Below, piece by piece: positions 1 through 8,612 of a stretch of 64,000 nucleotides of DNA. The notes under the pieces are model-generated. The model ran no database searches. It worked only from the letters and a program-made list of their open reading frames with translations, and was not told the origin of the DNA. Positions within the stretch are counted from its first letter, which is position 1. Each line of letters opens with the position of its first letter. The stretch lies in assembly GCA_041300525.1 (NCBI GenBank), contig JBGLNJ010000001.1:4836001-4900000 (forward strand), written 5' to 3'. Source of the stretch: JBGLNJ01 sp041300525. GTDB lineage: Bacteria > Chloroflexota > Anaerolineae > Fen-1058. The translations under genes were made by a program, and so were the position numbers.

Positions 1-144
1 GTGTTGGAGCTGGACCAGAAAGGTCTCGCTCAAGAGTTGTCCGGCCTCACCGAAATCGCGATGGGCCGCAAGCCCGATCAACGCTACTTTAGCCTCCGCT
101 TCTCGTCACTGGGCGACGAGCGCGAATATCCATCGGCAGCATGA
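1..144 (+). CDS. C-terminal fragment of an unrecognised protein
   Basis: Frame 1 is open from the window edge and ends at the TGA at 142-144. The reading (…LDQKGLAQELSGL…, …QRYFSLRFSSLGD…) looks coding up to about base 117, after which it runs antisense into the ABC transporter gene. I do not recognise the family. The real gene probably stops being itself at about 117, where the neighbouring truncated ATPase begins, so this is one half of a gene-fragment junction. Confidence 0.35.
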   Translation: MLELDQKGLAQELSGLTEIAMGRKPDQRYFSLRFSSLGDEREYPSAA

Positions 145-526
145 CGTTTTCCACCGCCGTCAGTGTGGGCAGCAACTGAAAGAATTGGAACACGACGCCG
201 ATGGTGCGCCCGCGCCACACGGCGGTCTGGCCTTCGTTGAGCTTGTTCACCAGCGTGCCGCCCACGATCACGTCGCCGGAGGTGGGCCGGTCAATGCCCG
301 TGATCATGTTGATCAGCGTGGACTTGCCGCAGCCCGACTTGCCCACGATGGTGACAAACTCGCCCGCGCGGATTTGCAGATCAACGCCTCTGAGCGCCGT
401 GAATTTGCCCGCCGCGCTCTCAAAGGTCTTGACCACGCCGCGCAAGTCCACCAGGTAGCCGTTGCGTGCAACGCCGTTTTCGTGACCTTGGCTCGCGATG
501 GATGGATTACACTTCAAGCCCCACAT
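117..526 (-). pseudogene. LolD/MacB-type ABC transporter ATP-binding protein, 3'-truncated
   Basis: This is the N-terminal half of an ABC ATPase of the lipoprotein-export/macrolide (LolD/MacB) class, which would energise a MacB/FtsX-like permease at the cytoplasmic membrane. Walker A reads GKSGCGKST and the Q-loop region reads VVFQFFQLLPTLTAVENVMLP. The signature LSGGQ, Walker B and H-loop are absent because the reading leaves the family after MLPMDI and meets a stop at base 89. Such proteins are normally about 220-240 aa, against roughly 137 recognisable here. It follows the 548-784 gene by 21 bases on the same strand, which suggests an operon. As it stands it cannot hydrolyse ATP. Confidence 0.85.
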
Positions 527-547
527 GACACACCCGCCAAAAACCTT

Positions 548-784
548 TCAGCCGCGTCGTGATACGCCCGGGTCGAGTTCGACGCGCCGCACGGAAACGA
601 GCGTCAGGCCCAGGTCGTGGATCTGCCGCAAGACGCCGTACAGCGCCGATTGATCCGGCAATACGCCGGACAGCATCGCCTCGCCATTCGGCTGATTTTC
701 AATCGCCATTCCGCCGAACCATCCGCCCCATTGGTCGGACAGGTGCCCCACAACCTGAATCACATAGCGCGCTGGCTGGCTCAT
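548..784 (-). CDS. small conserved protein of unknown function upstream of ABC ATPase
   Basis: A 78-residue protein starting at the ATG at 784, chosen because GGGGAGG precedes it at good spacing. It contains a Trp/Gly-rich stretch (GGWFGGMAIE), then a region that looks like alpha/beta (VLRQIHDLGLTLVSVRRVE). There is no signal peptide or membrane segment. It lies directly upstream of the ABC ATPase on the same strand, so it may be co-transcribed with an exporter. I do not know a function. Confidence 0.6.
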   Translation of the reverse strand: MSQPARYVIQVVGHLSDQWGGWFGGMAIENQPNGEAMLSGVLPDQSALYGVLRQIHDLGLTLVSVRRVELDPGVSRRG

Positions 785-910
785 CTTGTTCCTCCCCTTG
801 CGCACCAGTCTAGCTCAAAACCGGGTGGACTGTCGTCCATCCAAAGTTGGATTGGCGGGTGGAAAGACCGAGAGGAGGAAAACCAGCGGGCCAGAGGAAC
901 GTACTTAGAT

Positions 911-2952
911 TTACAGCAATGCCAACTCGCGGGCGCGAGCGGCGGCTTGCGTGCGGCTCTCTACGCCGAGCTTGCCAAAGACGCGGTTGACGTGGGTCTT
1001 GACCGTGCTCACGGCAATGACGAGCTGGTCGGCGATTTCTTGATTCGACAGGCCGTCGGCAATGAGGCGCAATACGTCCAGTTCTCGCTCGCTCAACGAT
1101 TCAACGATTTTGGATTGTGGATTTCGGATTTCGGTCGGCGGCTTGTTGGCAGGGCCTGGTTTGTCGCCGAATGCCAAGAGCAACTTGTTGACGTAGGCAA
1201 GTAATCTTGGGTTACGTTCTCCAATCCGAAATCCGAAATCCGAAATCAAAGATCGCATGGGTGTGCCTTCGTCCACAAAGACGCGCACATAGCCTGCCGG
1301 CGCGGCCAGCTCGAGCGCGCGTTCCAGCGCATCCAGAGCCTGGGCCGTGTCGCCCAACGCGCGGTGCGCCAATGCCTGGAGCGCCAGCCATTCGATGACG
1401 ACGCCGGTCCGTCCGCGCTGCTCGGCGGCCTGCGTCTGCCGCTCGATCACGTCAAGCGCTTGGACTGCCTGCCCTTGCGCCAGCCACAGGCGAACCAACG
1501 CCAGATTCATCAACTCGACGACGGCATAGGGCTGCGCTGCTTGCCCTTCGCCGCTAAAGAGTGGTGCGAACTCGCGCACCCACCGATCAGCCTCGTCCAG
1601 GCGGCCTTGCGCCACCCACAGACGGACTTTATGACTTCCGACCAGCAGATCGTCCATCACGCTTAAATCGGACTTGCGAGCCAGTTGCGCCGCCTTTTGC
1701 ATCATTGCGTTCGCGGCTGGCTCGTTCCCTTGCGCTTGCCGGGTGCGCGCCAGGCTCACATAGCCGTCCATCGCGGCCATTTCTTCCCACTGCTGGCACA
1801 GCGGTAGACCCTTGTCCAACAGTTGCGCGGCCTCATCCAGCCGGCCCTGGAGGCGGCGCACTTCGCCCAGGCCATTGTAGGCCATGCCCAGCAAAGCCAA
1901 TAATCGCCCGTCCAGCTCGAACTCGAGCGCCTGCTCGTATATCTCGGCGGCCCGATCCAGTTGGCCCAGGTAGGTTTGCTGCTCGGCCCACTGGCAGCGA
2001 GCCATGATGGCGACAAGAAAATGCCCGGCCTGCTCGGCCAGTTGAGTGGCTTGGGCAAGCGCCTCGCACGCGGCGGCCGCGTGCCCGTCCATGATGTGCG
2101 CGATGCCCACATCCAAAGCCGACATGCTGCGCAAGAACGGATTGTCTTGGGGCGAGTGATCTCGGGCGCACTGGGCCAGTTCGGCGGCGCGGCGGAGATC
2201 GCCGCTAAAAGCGGCGGCAAAGCTGCGCAACGAAATGATCTCACTCATCAACGCGTCGCGGTCAGTTTCGCCCAGCGACTGTTCGGCCTGTTGCAGGCAC
2301 GACTCGGCTGGGCCCGTTTCGAGGTTGATGACCAGCATCCAGGCCTGGGCGATGCACAGCCGGGGCCGCGCGGCCACCCATTCGGCGGGCAGCGCGCCCA
2401 ACCAGTGCCGCAGCGTCGTCGTTTCGCCTCGCGACAGAAAAGATTGCGCCGTCTGCTCGATCAGGCGCGCGGCGCGTTCCCAATCCTGAGCGACCAGCGC
2501 GTGGGGCACGGCTTCAACGGCTAGCCCGTTCTGCTCGTGCCACTCGGCGGCGCGGCGGTGCAGTTCCTTGGCCTCAATGTCTTTGACGGAAGCAAGACGG
2601 CTGCGCAAAAACTCGGCAAACAGATGGTGATAGCGGTACCAGCGTCGTTCTTCGTCGAGGTGAATGGTGAATAGATTCGCCTGTTCCAGCTTTTCAAGCG
2701 TGGCCTGCCCGTCCGCGCGGATGGTGACGGCATCGCACAACGAGCCGCACAAGCGATCTAGGATTGAGGTCTGCACCATAAAGTCCTGGAGGTCGGGCGG
2801 CTGGCGGCGCAAGACTTCTTCCACCAAGTAATCAAGAATGTAACGATGACTGCCCGTGAACGCGGCGACAAAGCTGGACACATCCTTGCGTCCCTGCATG
2901 GCGAGAGCGGCCATTTGCAGCCCGGCGACCCAGCCTTCCGTGCAGGCCTCCA
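911..2952 (-). pseudogene. MalT-like LuxR-family transcriptional regulator, 5'-truncated
   Basis: This is the C-terminal two thirds of a large ATP-dependent LuxR activator (MalT/AlkS type). The winged part after the NTPase reads CTEGWVAGLQMAALAMQGR and SHRYILDYLVEEVLRRQP, followed by about 350 residues of TPR-like helices. The C-terminal LuxR HTH reads LSERELDVLRLIADGL, SNQEIADQL and STVKTHVNRVFGKLG. The Walker-containing N-terminus is missing: the reading leaves the family upstream of CTEGW at about 2950, where the + strand membrane protein begins. The linker before the HTH contains residues encoded by an AT-rich repeat (SDFGFRIGE and EIRNPQSKIVE). The effector is unknown. Confidence 0.88.
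1107..1250 (+). repeat. GATTTCGG/ATCCGAAA short repeats inside the regulator gene
   Basis: Two runs lie within the regulator linker: a GGATTTCGGATTTCGG run at about 1118-1135, and an AATCCGAAATCCGAAATCC run at about 1222-1250 in the opposite sense. Related AT-rich strings occur intergenically at 19485-19520. They are in frame and encode SDFGFRI- and EIRNPQSK-like residues between the TPR region and the HTH. Confidence 0.6.
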
Positions 2953-4724
2953 ACGCGGCCCTCGGCACGGCGGCGTTGACCGTGGGCTTTGCGTTAGTCG
3001 CTTTAGGCTTGCCACCGTCCAGTCGAGACAAAATCGGTGCGCTGTGGGGCTATGGCGGCGCGGCAGTCTTGTATGCCATCACGGCGACCTGGCTGCGCCA
3101 ACCGTTGCTGTTGACTCCGGCTTGCGCGTTAGCCATCGTGCCCTATGCCGTCGGTTTGCAGCTTGGCGTGCGGCCTGAATATCATGGGCTGGCATTATTC
3201 CCCGGCGCGGTGGCGGCGTTGGCATTGGGCGGGTGGCTCGACCTTCGCCTGGGCCGCTGGCGAGATTTTCCGTGGGGCCATCCGGCGCAATGGGCGCGCG
3301 CGTCCGCCGACCGCTTGACAGGTTGGTGGGGATTGCCGCTGTATGCGCTTGGGTTTGGTTTGGCGGCGGCCAGTCCGTTCTTTACCGGTTTTCACGCGGG
3401 GCTATCGGCTTTGAATTGCTTACTGCTCATGCCGCTGTTCGGCTGGGCGATGGCTCAGTTCCGGCTGCGAGGCTGGCTGCTGGCGACGGCGTTGGCAGGA
3501 CATCTGGCTGCCATTTACACCTTGCAATATCTGGGCTTGTGGTGCTGTCCCGCTTATGCATGGTCCCAATTCCTGCCGATCACTTTGCTGACTGCGGCGA
3601 TTGCGTTGTGGATCGAGCGGCGGAGGAGCGAAGGTTCGCCGCTTGACCTCAAGCGAATCCTCGCAGGCTGGTCGCGTCCACTTTACGCGCTTGTGCTGCT
3701 CGACGTGGTGGTTGCTGAATCGCAGAGCCTGGGAAGGACAGTTGCCGGGACGTGGGTCACGTTGGCGCACGCATTGTTGATCGCTGTGCTGACCTCGTTT
3801 TGGCTTTCGCGCTGGATGCCTTACGTCAGCGCGAGTTTGGGCGTCGTCGCTCTGCTGCAATGGCCCTCCACCCTGGCCGAACCGATTGAGAGCTTGCCGG
3901 TTGCTTTGGCATATTTGGTTTTGGGCTATGGCTTGGTCGGGTATGGTATAGCGTTCATCCGCGACAGTTTGAAACGCGAGGTGCGCGCCTGGCTGGCGAT
4001 TTGGGAACGGCCACTGCAAAGGTTCAGTGTGTGGTTCTCCTTTGCCATTCTGGCGCTGACCCTCTGGCTCGGCATAGACATAGTGGGGTGGACGGTGCGC
4101 GCCATGTTCGGTTTCTCCTTCCGGCAAATCGTGAAACTGGAAACGGTGCAGATGGCGGTTGGGGTCTTGTCGCTGTTGGGATTGCTCTACGTGGCGACGG
4201 CTTTTACGCATCGCCGTTTGAGATTGGGATACATCGCCGTCGGCATGTTGCTGGCGGCATGGATGTTGTTTGCTTTTTACATTGGACGCTGGGATGGCTC
4301 GGCGCACGTGCAAGAGTATGCGATTCCTGCCGGGTTGTATCTGTTGGGCATCGCCTACCTGGAGTGGCAGCGGGGAAATCGAACGCTCGCGCGCTGGCTC
4401 GAATACGCTGCCGTGCTGTTGATGATGGGGTCGCTCTTTTGGCAGACGCTCTTGTTCGGCTGGGGTTACGCGCTGATGTTGGGCATCGAAGGATTCGCCG
4501 CCTTTTGGTGGGGGAGCGCCCGCCGCTTGCGCCGCTTCCTTTACGCCGGCATGATGGGCGTGATCCTGGCGACGACGGCGCAACTCATCAACTCGCTGCG
4601 CTCGGTCAACCAGTGGATTGTGTTCGGGGTGATCGGGCTGCTGGTCGTCGTGGCGGCCATTGTGATCGAGCGCAAGCTGGAAGACATCAAGGCGTGGCGG
4701 CAGGTGATGGAGACGTGGGAGTGA
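2952..4724 (+). CDS. polytopic membrane protein (SCO7613/DUF2157-like), 5'-truncated
   Basis: About 590 residues, almost entirely hydrophobic, with a dozen or more predicted membrane helices and short charged loops. The C-terminus (RRLRRFLYAGMMGVIL, NSLRSVNQWIVFGVIGLL, then ERKLEDIKAWRQ) resembles the C-terminal part of large SCO7613/DUF2157-type membrane proteins, as I recall them. The open frame runs upstream to 2856, but that part is antisense to the LuxR regulator. The membrane-protein reading becomes convincing at about 2952, so the N-terminus is missing. Its stop at 4724 is 4 bases before the PrsW start, suggesting co-transcription. The function is unknown. Confidence 0.75.
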   Translation, partial: NAALGTAALTVGFALVALGLPPSSRDKIGALWGYGGAAVLYAITATWLRQPLLLTPACALAIVPYAVGLQLGVRPEYHGLALFPGAVAALALGGWLDLRLGRWRDFPWGHPAQWARASADRLTGWWGLPLYALGFGLAAASPFFTGFHAGLSALNCLLLMPLFGWAMAQFRLRGWLLATALAGHLAAIYTLQYLGLWCCPAYAWSQFLPITLLTAAIALWIERRRSEGSPLDLKRILAGWSRPLYALVLLDVVVAESQSLGRTVAGTWVTLAHALLIAVLTSFWLSRWMPYVSASLGVVALLQWPSTLAEPIESLPVALAYLVLGYGLVGYGIAFIRDSLKREVRAWLAIWERPLQRFSVWFSFAILALTLWLGIDIVGWTVRAMFGFSFRQIVKLETVQMAVGVLSLLGLLYVATAFTHRRLRLGYIAVGMLLAAWMLFAFYIGRWDGSAHVQEYAIPAGLYLLGIAYLEWQRGNRTLARWLEYAAVLLMMGSLFWQTLLFGWGYALMLGIEGFAAFWWGSARRLRRFLYAGMMGVILATTAQLINSLRSVNQWIVFGVIGLLVVVAAIVIERKLEDIKAWRQVMETWE

Positions 4725-4728
4725 GGTG

Positions 4729-5805
4729 ATGAAACTCGCGATGGGACAAATGTCCTCTGGGTCAAAGACGACCATCTTCATCTTCGGCCTGCTCCTGGCT
4801 TTGGCGGGCGTGCCGATGATGATCAGCTTTTTGTGCCTCACCCCCATCGCGGTCATGAACCGTGACCGCGACGCGCTGGGCATCGGCTCATTCAGCTTTG
4901 TGTTGATGGTGATCACGCTGGTCGCCGGTGTGACCGTGGCCCGACACAGTTGGCGCTCGCTGCGAGGCAAGCCTTCGGCGTCACTGCGCTTGCCGCCGGC
5001 GTGGCTGTTGGCCGCTGTCTTTGCTTTGTTCGTCGCCATCGGCCTGTTCATTTACGAGAATGACTTTGCGCCCAGCTTGTTTTTCCCGCCGGTTCTGACG
5101 GTGACGGCAGTCCTGCCGCCTTTGCTGGCCGTTGCGTGGTTCATGAATCAGCGGGCCGAGGGGATCACCTGGCGGCGCGGGCTGGTCGCGCTGGCGGGCG
5201 GCGCAACTGTCAGCGTGGCGATTGCGATCATGTTGGAGATTTTGCTCCCCGTCGTCATCCTGTCGCTCGTGTTTGGCCTGGGCGATTTTGTGACCCGGAA
5301 TGTGCAAGTGGTGTTGGATGCATTGGCTGGCAGAGACATCGCTTCGGCCATCGCCAACCCCGGCTTTGTCTATCTCTTTGTGCAGATCGCCGTCATCGCG
5401 CCGCTGGCAGAGGAATTGGCCAAGCCGTTGGTCGCGCTGCCGATCTTGGGCCGCCTCGCCCGCCGGGATGCTTTCCTCGTCGGCGCGATGGCCGGGGCCG
5501 GGTTTGCCGCGTTGGAGAATGTGCTGTATGCCGGCTTTGGTCATGGCTTTTGGGCCGGGATTCTCATCGTGCGGGCATTGGGCGGCGCGATTCATCCGTT
5601 GGGCGCCGGCCTGGTGAGCCTGGGCTGGCGCGACGTTCTGCGAGGCGAGCCGAATGCATGGCCCAAGGCGGCGGCTCGTTTTGGAATCGCCGCCGGAATG
5701 CACGCGATCTGGAATGGCGGTTCGTTGCTCGTCATCACGCTGGCCGGGGCGCGCTTTTTTGGCAAGCTCCCCCCAGAGATTAACGTGCCAAATTGGCCGA
5801 CTTGA
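4729..5805 (+). CDS. prsW: PrsW-family intramembrane metalloprotease, last residues replaced
   Basis: A glutamic-type membrane protease family related to PrsW of Bacillus, which cleaves anti-sigma factors (family knowledge); the substrate here is unknown. The hallmark motifs are all visible: EELAK at residues about 228-232, FAALEN with E263, IHPLG with H289 and GMHAIWNG with H325. About eight membrane segments are present. The ATG at 4729 was preferred to the GTG at 4726 because GGGAG lies 7 bases upstream. The extreme C-terminus (NVPNWPT) appears to be junction sequence near 5783, but the catalytic core is complete, so activity is possible. Confidence 0.88.
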   Translation: MKLAMGQMSSGSKTTIFIFGLLLALAGVPMMISFLCLTPIAVMNRDRDALGIGSFSFVLMVITLVAGVTVARHSWRSLRGKPSASLRLPPAWLLAAVFALFVAIGLFIYENDFAPSLFFPPVLTVTAVLPPLLAVAWFMNQRAEGITWRRGLVALAGGATVSVAIAIMLEILLPVVILSLVFGLGDFVTRNVQVVLDALAGRDIASAIANPGFVYLFVQIAVIAPLAEELAKPLVALPILGRLARRDAFLVGAMAGAGFAALENVLYAGFGHGFWAGILIVRALGGAIHPLGAGLVSLGWRDVLRGEPNAWPKAAARFGIAAGMHAIWNGGSLLVITLAGARFFGKLPPEINVPNWPT

Positions 5806-5876
5806 TTGCTGAACGGGCCAAGCAACTTGGGCTGGGTGCGTCATGGGACACGCCTGAGTTACCCGCGAGTTTTTGA
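5784..5876 (+). pseudogene. about 90-bp sliver: C-terminus of an unrecognised protein
   Basis: In a frame different from PrsW, the reading KLADLIAERAKQLGLGAS, continuing to …LPASF and a TGA at 5874-5876, looks like a natural helical protein C-terminus. It fills the gap between the end of PrsW and the antisense S9 peptidase fragment. It is one of several slivers shorter than 100 bp at gene junctions in this window. Its identity is unknown. Confidence 0.4.
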
Positions 5877-5879
5877 GAT

Positions 5880-6670
5880 GATACGTTACGGGTCGGGTCA
5901 TCCACCAGCCAGCGCACACGCGAAGTGTGGTCGTCCAGCGACCAGACACCGATGCGGCGGTGGGTATCGGTGTCAGACATCACCACCACGCGGCGGCTGT
6001 CGGGGAACCACCTGCCAAATGTCTTGACGCTATCGCCCAAGTTCAGGATTTCGCGGTCAGCCTGGCCGTTGATGTCGACCAGCCAGACTTGCCGCCCGGC
6101 GGGATGCCGGTCGCTGCGCGAGTAAAGGATATGCTGGCCATCTTCGCTCAGGAATGGCCGGGTGCCTCCTTTTGGGGGACGGGCCAGCACGATGCGTTCG
6201 CCGGTTTCGAGATCGTGGCGGTAGATCCAGGTGGGTTCGATTTCCTCTCCGGTGGCGAGGTCGTAATTGGCGCCAAAGACGAGCCACTTTCCGTTGGGGT
6301 GGACTTTGCCGCCGCACAGGTAGAAGGGGGGACTGTGCTCAGTTAGCGGGACAAGAACCCCGGGGCGGTCGAGGTCGACGCGGAAAAGCTGGTCGCGCTC
6401 GTTCCCGCTCTCATCCTGCGAGACAATCACAGCGCGGGAATCCGGCATCCATTCAATGATGAATGTATTTTCGGGCGTTTCGGTCAGGCGGATGGGCACG
6501 GATGAGCCGTCGACGGGCGCGACGTAAACATCGGCGGCGGGGCCGGTGCGATACCAGCTCCATGCACCCCATTTTTTGTCGGGGGAGACCTTTGGGCCAA
6601 CCATGCGGGACTGGCTGATGACCATGCCGGGCAGGCTGAGCAGGGCATCGAGATATTGTTCGAGGTTCAT
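5880..6670 (-). pseudogene. S9-family peptidase beta-propeller, 3'-truncated
   Basis: The N-terminal 265 or so residues of an S9 (acylaminoacyl/prolyl-oligopeptidase-like) serine peptidase. WD40/TolB-like propeller blades are visible: WMPDSRAVIVSQDESGNERDQL, KVHPNGKWLVFGANYD, FLSEDGQHILYSRSDR and WFPDSRRVVVMSDTD. The start is the ATG at 6670, preceded by GGAG; upstream in-frame codons to 6793 are repeat sequence. The reading ends after WLVDDPTRN at about 5883, so the whole catalytic alpha/beta-hydrolase domain with Ser-Asp-His is missing. It cannot be an active peptidase. Confidence 0.85.
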
Positions 6671-6847
6671 TTTTTTTCTCCTATTTACCGTCCTGAGCGG
6701 AGCCGCACGCTTTTTGTGCGGCGCAGTCGAAGGATGTTTTGCCGGCAAGACGCCCTTCGACTGCGCTATTGATATTTCCCACAGGCGCAGCATCCCCTTT
6801 TTTCACCAGCCGAAGTGAAACACTTGCTGTCGGGGCGATACGTTCTA
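6671..6847. other. intergenic with inverted CGACTGCGC/GCGCAGTCG strings
   Basis: The sequence contains CGCACGCTTTTTGTGCG, a 5-bp-arm hairpin around 6706, and two related strings (GCGCAGTCGAAGG and CCTTCGACTGCGC) that form an inverted repeat at about 6721-6767. It separates the S9 fragment from the nuclease-like gene; I see no gene in it. Confidence 0.5.
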
Positions 6848-7543
6848 TCAGATGACAATCGCTCGAACATACAGGATGCCTCGACCACGCTTCCCCACGG
6901 CCGTGATAGCGCCCATTGCACGTAGACAATAGGCCATCTTTTGCGCCAGCCAAAGAGGCTGCCCAGTGGCCTCAGCGAGATCGGCTGTCGTGAAAGGCTC
7001 ATTCAATGCAGTTGGAACAAGTGCAAGCATGTCTTTTGGTGTTTCGAACAATCGTTGGCCCACGACCTGCAAGAGCCGACGCTCGTGCGTGACCCAGCCC
7101 TTCCGCCGAGAGTTGCGAGTGCCATCGTAGCGCCGAATTTCCTCTTCCTGGATGAACACCACTTGCAGCGAAAAGTTGGGATGGGCAAGCAGTTGCGGGA
7201 TGCTGACAAGCTCGTCAAAGACGAGCTCAACTATGCCGCGCCTGGGTGACTTGCGCCGCGCGAAGCGGAGCACGCGCCTGCCATTCTTTGATTGCCGGAC
7301 AATCCATTTGTCTTGTGCGATGGGATAGACCAGCCGTACGGGATGTTGCTCCACAAACGTCGTCAACTTGCGTTTGATGGCCGATAGATTACGTGTCTGG
7401 ATCTCGATCAGCAAGTCGCCTCGGACAATGTCCACCGTGAATCCATCCACGGACACTTCGATCAGGTCGTCCGGTCGAGCATACCACTGCTTCAAGGCAA
7501 CATGCAGCGGCTTTTCGTTCAGGGTGCCAATCATGTTGGGCAC
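6848..7543 (-). CDS. putative PD-(D/E)XK-like nuclease with C-terminal winged helix, copy A
   Basis: About 231 residues. An N-terminal helix carries a Glu (GTLNEKPLHVALKQWY). It is followed by VDGFTVDIVRGDLLIEIQT, which fits the Asp…Glu-x-Gln variant of a PD-(D/E)XK core (Gln in place of Lys as in BglII), and a helix NLSAIKRKL. The last 70 residues (FTTADLAEATGQPLWLAQKM, AYCLRAMGAI, then GKRGRGILY) look like a winged helix-turn-helix. The GTG at 7543 is preferred to the one at 7555 because copy B (20854-21540) has the same ACC-GTG-CCC-AAC start context. The nuclease assignment is my inference from motifs; DNA cleavage is not shown. Confidence 0.7.
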   Translation of the reverse strand: MPNMIGTLNEKPLHVALKQWYARPDDLIEVSVDGFTVDIVRGDLLIEIQTRNLSAIKRKLTTFVEQHPVRLVYPIAQDKWIVRQSKNGRRVLRFARRKSPRRGIVELVFDELVSIPQLLAHPNFSLQVVFIQEEEIRRYDGTRNSRRKGWVTHERRLLQVVGQRLFETPKDMLALVPTALNEPFTTADLAEATGQPLWLAQKMAYCLRAMGAITAVGKRGRGILYVRAIVI

Positions 7544-7558
7544 GGTTCTATCCACGTG

Positions 7559-7862
7559 TCACCAGGCCTGACCGGCCAGGTCAATCCGGTATAGATAGCG
7601 CCACGCGGGATCATGTGGTTCTCGCTGCATGAGCCAAAGATGATTAGAGTTTATGCACAATAAGAGTCTGGACTCGAGCTGGACCTTCGCGAGCATCGTG
7701 AGATCATACTCGCCACGTGAGGACTGCCAGGTTTTGCGGCTTCCGAGCCTGTAGAAGTAGCTCATGAACCCTTGCGCCCAGTTAGCTGTCCATAGCACGA
7801 GTTCTCTGTCACGCCATCCGAGCGGCAGAGTGATTCGCGACGCACGTGCGATTCGTCGTGTG
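7559..7862 (-). pseudogene. C-terminal fragment of an unrecognised protein
   Basis: Roughly 95 codons read naturally (WRDRELVLWTANWAQGFMSY, YFYRLGSRKTW, then DPAWRYLYRIDLAGQAW and a stop). Upstream of about 7862 the frame becomes antisense to the transposase tail, so the gene was cut by the transposase fragment. It lies 15 bases upstream of the copy A nuclease-like gene on the same strand. The residues are aromatic-rich and there is no membrane segment. The family is not recognised. Confidence 0.45.
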
Positions 7863-7865
7863 ACC

Positions 7866-8612
7866 TCAGGTGGCCGCCGCTTTCGCGGCCTGCCAGCGTT
7901 GGGTTTGCCAGTTGACCAACCCACACACGACCTGCATGATCTGGGTATAGATCGAGTGCGCGCACCGGAAACGCGTCGCGACGATTTTCCAGTTTTTGAC
8001 CCAGCCAATGCAGTGCTCCACGCGCACCCGAATGGCTCCCAACTGGCGGTTGAACGTTTTCTGCTCGTCCGTCAACTCTTGCCCCTTGGGTTTCTTGAAA
8101 GGCGTCTGGATGATCACGCGGGGCACTTGCTGCTCCTCGCTAGTCTCCACATTGCGGACCGTGACCAGTGTCACCTGCTCGGCCAGGCCTTGATAGCCCT
8201 TATCCGCATCGGCTTCACATCCATCGGGCAACCGCTCCACGGTCTTGACCTGATCACACAGTTTCTTGTCGTGCATGGCCCCCGGCACGGCCACGCTGAT
8301 GGCCTCGATGTGATGCTCGCCATCCGTGACCAGTTGGGTCTTGAGCGTGAAGGCCTTCTTCTTGCCCGAATAGTATTTCTTGCGTTCCTCATTATCCTGC
8401 GAGCGATACACCACCTGTTCCGTCGCATCGACCAAGGCGCGTTGGTCCGCCAAGTCGTCCAGTGTCAACACCTCAGCCTTCGTCAAGGGCTGGCTTTCTT
8501 CCTTCACCTCCCAGACCGCAGGACAAGGCAACAACGGCTCAATCAGCGGCAGCAGCCGCCGCAAATCGCGCGACACATCGGGTTGCGTGCCCCCGTACAA
8601 GAGGGCCGCATC
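7866..8612 (-). pseudogene. IS5-type (DDE_Tnp_4) transposase, 5'-truncated
   Basis: The C-terminal 245 residues of a DDE transposase. The truncated N-terminus reads GTQPDVSRDLRRLLPLIEPL, the HTH end of this family. The catalytic Asp lies in VDATEQVVYRS, the second Asp in EADADKGYQGL and the Glu in RVRVEHCIGWVKNWKI. The C-terminus looks natural, ending …AAKAAAT. The 5' end fuses at about 8612 into the histidine kinase on the same strand, in a different frame. No terminal inverted repeats are apparent at the junction, so this is a remnant rather than an intact element. Confidence 0.85.

Noticed and set aside
2856..3030. Continuous + strand frame that would extend the membrane protein to a soluble N-terminus
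   Set aside because: This part is antisense to the well-recognised LuxR/MalT segment (CTEGWVAGLQ…), and its translation has no membrane-protein character before about 2952.
3420..5051. A 543-codon open frame on the minus strand
   Set aside because: It is antisense to the membrane protein and PrsW, has the Gln/His/Arg-rich composition of an antisense shadow and no ribosome site.
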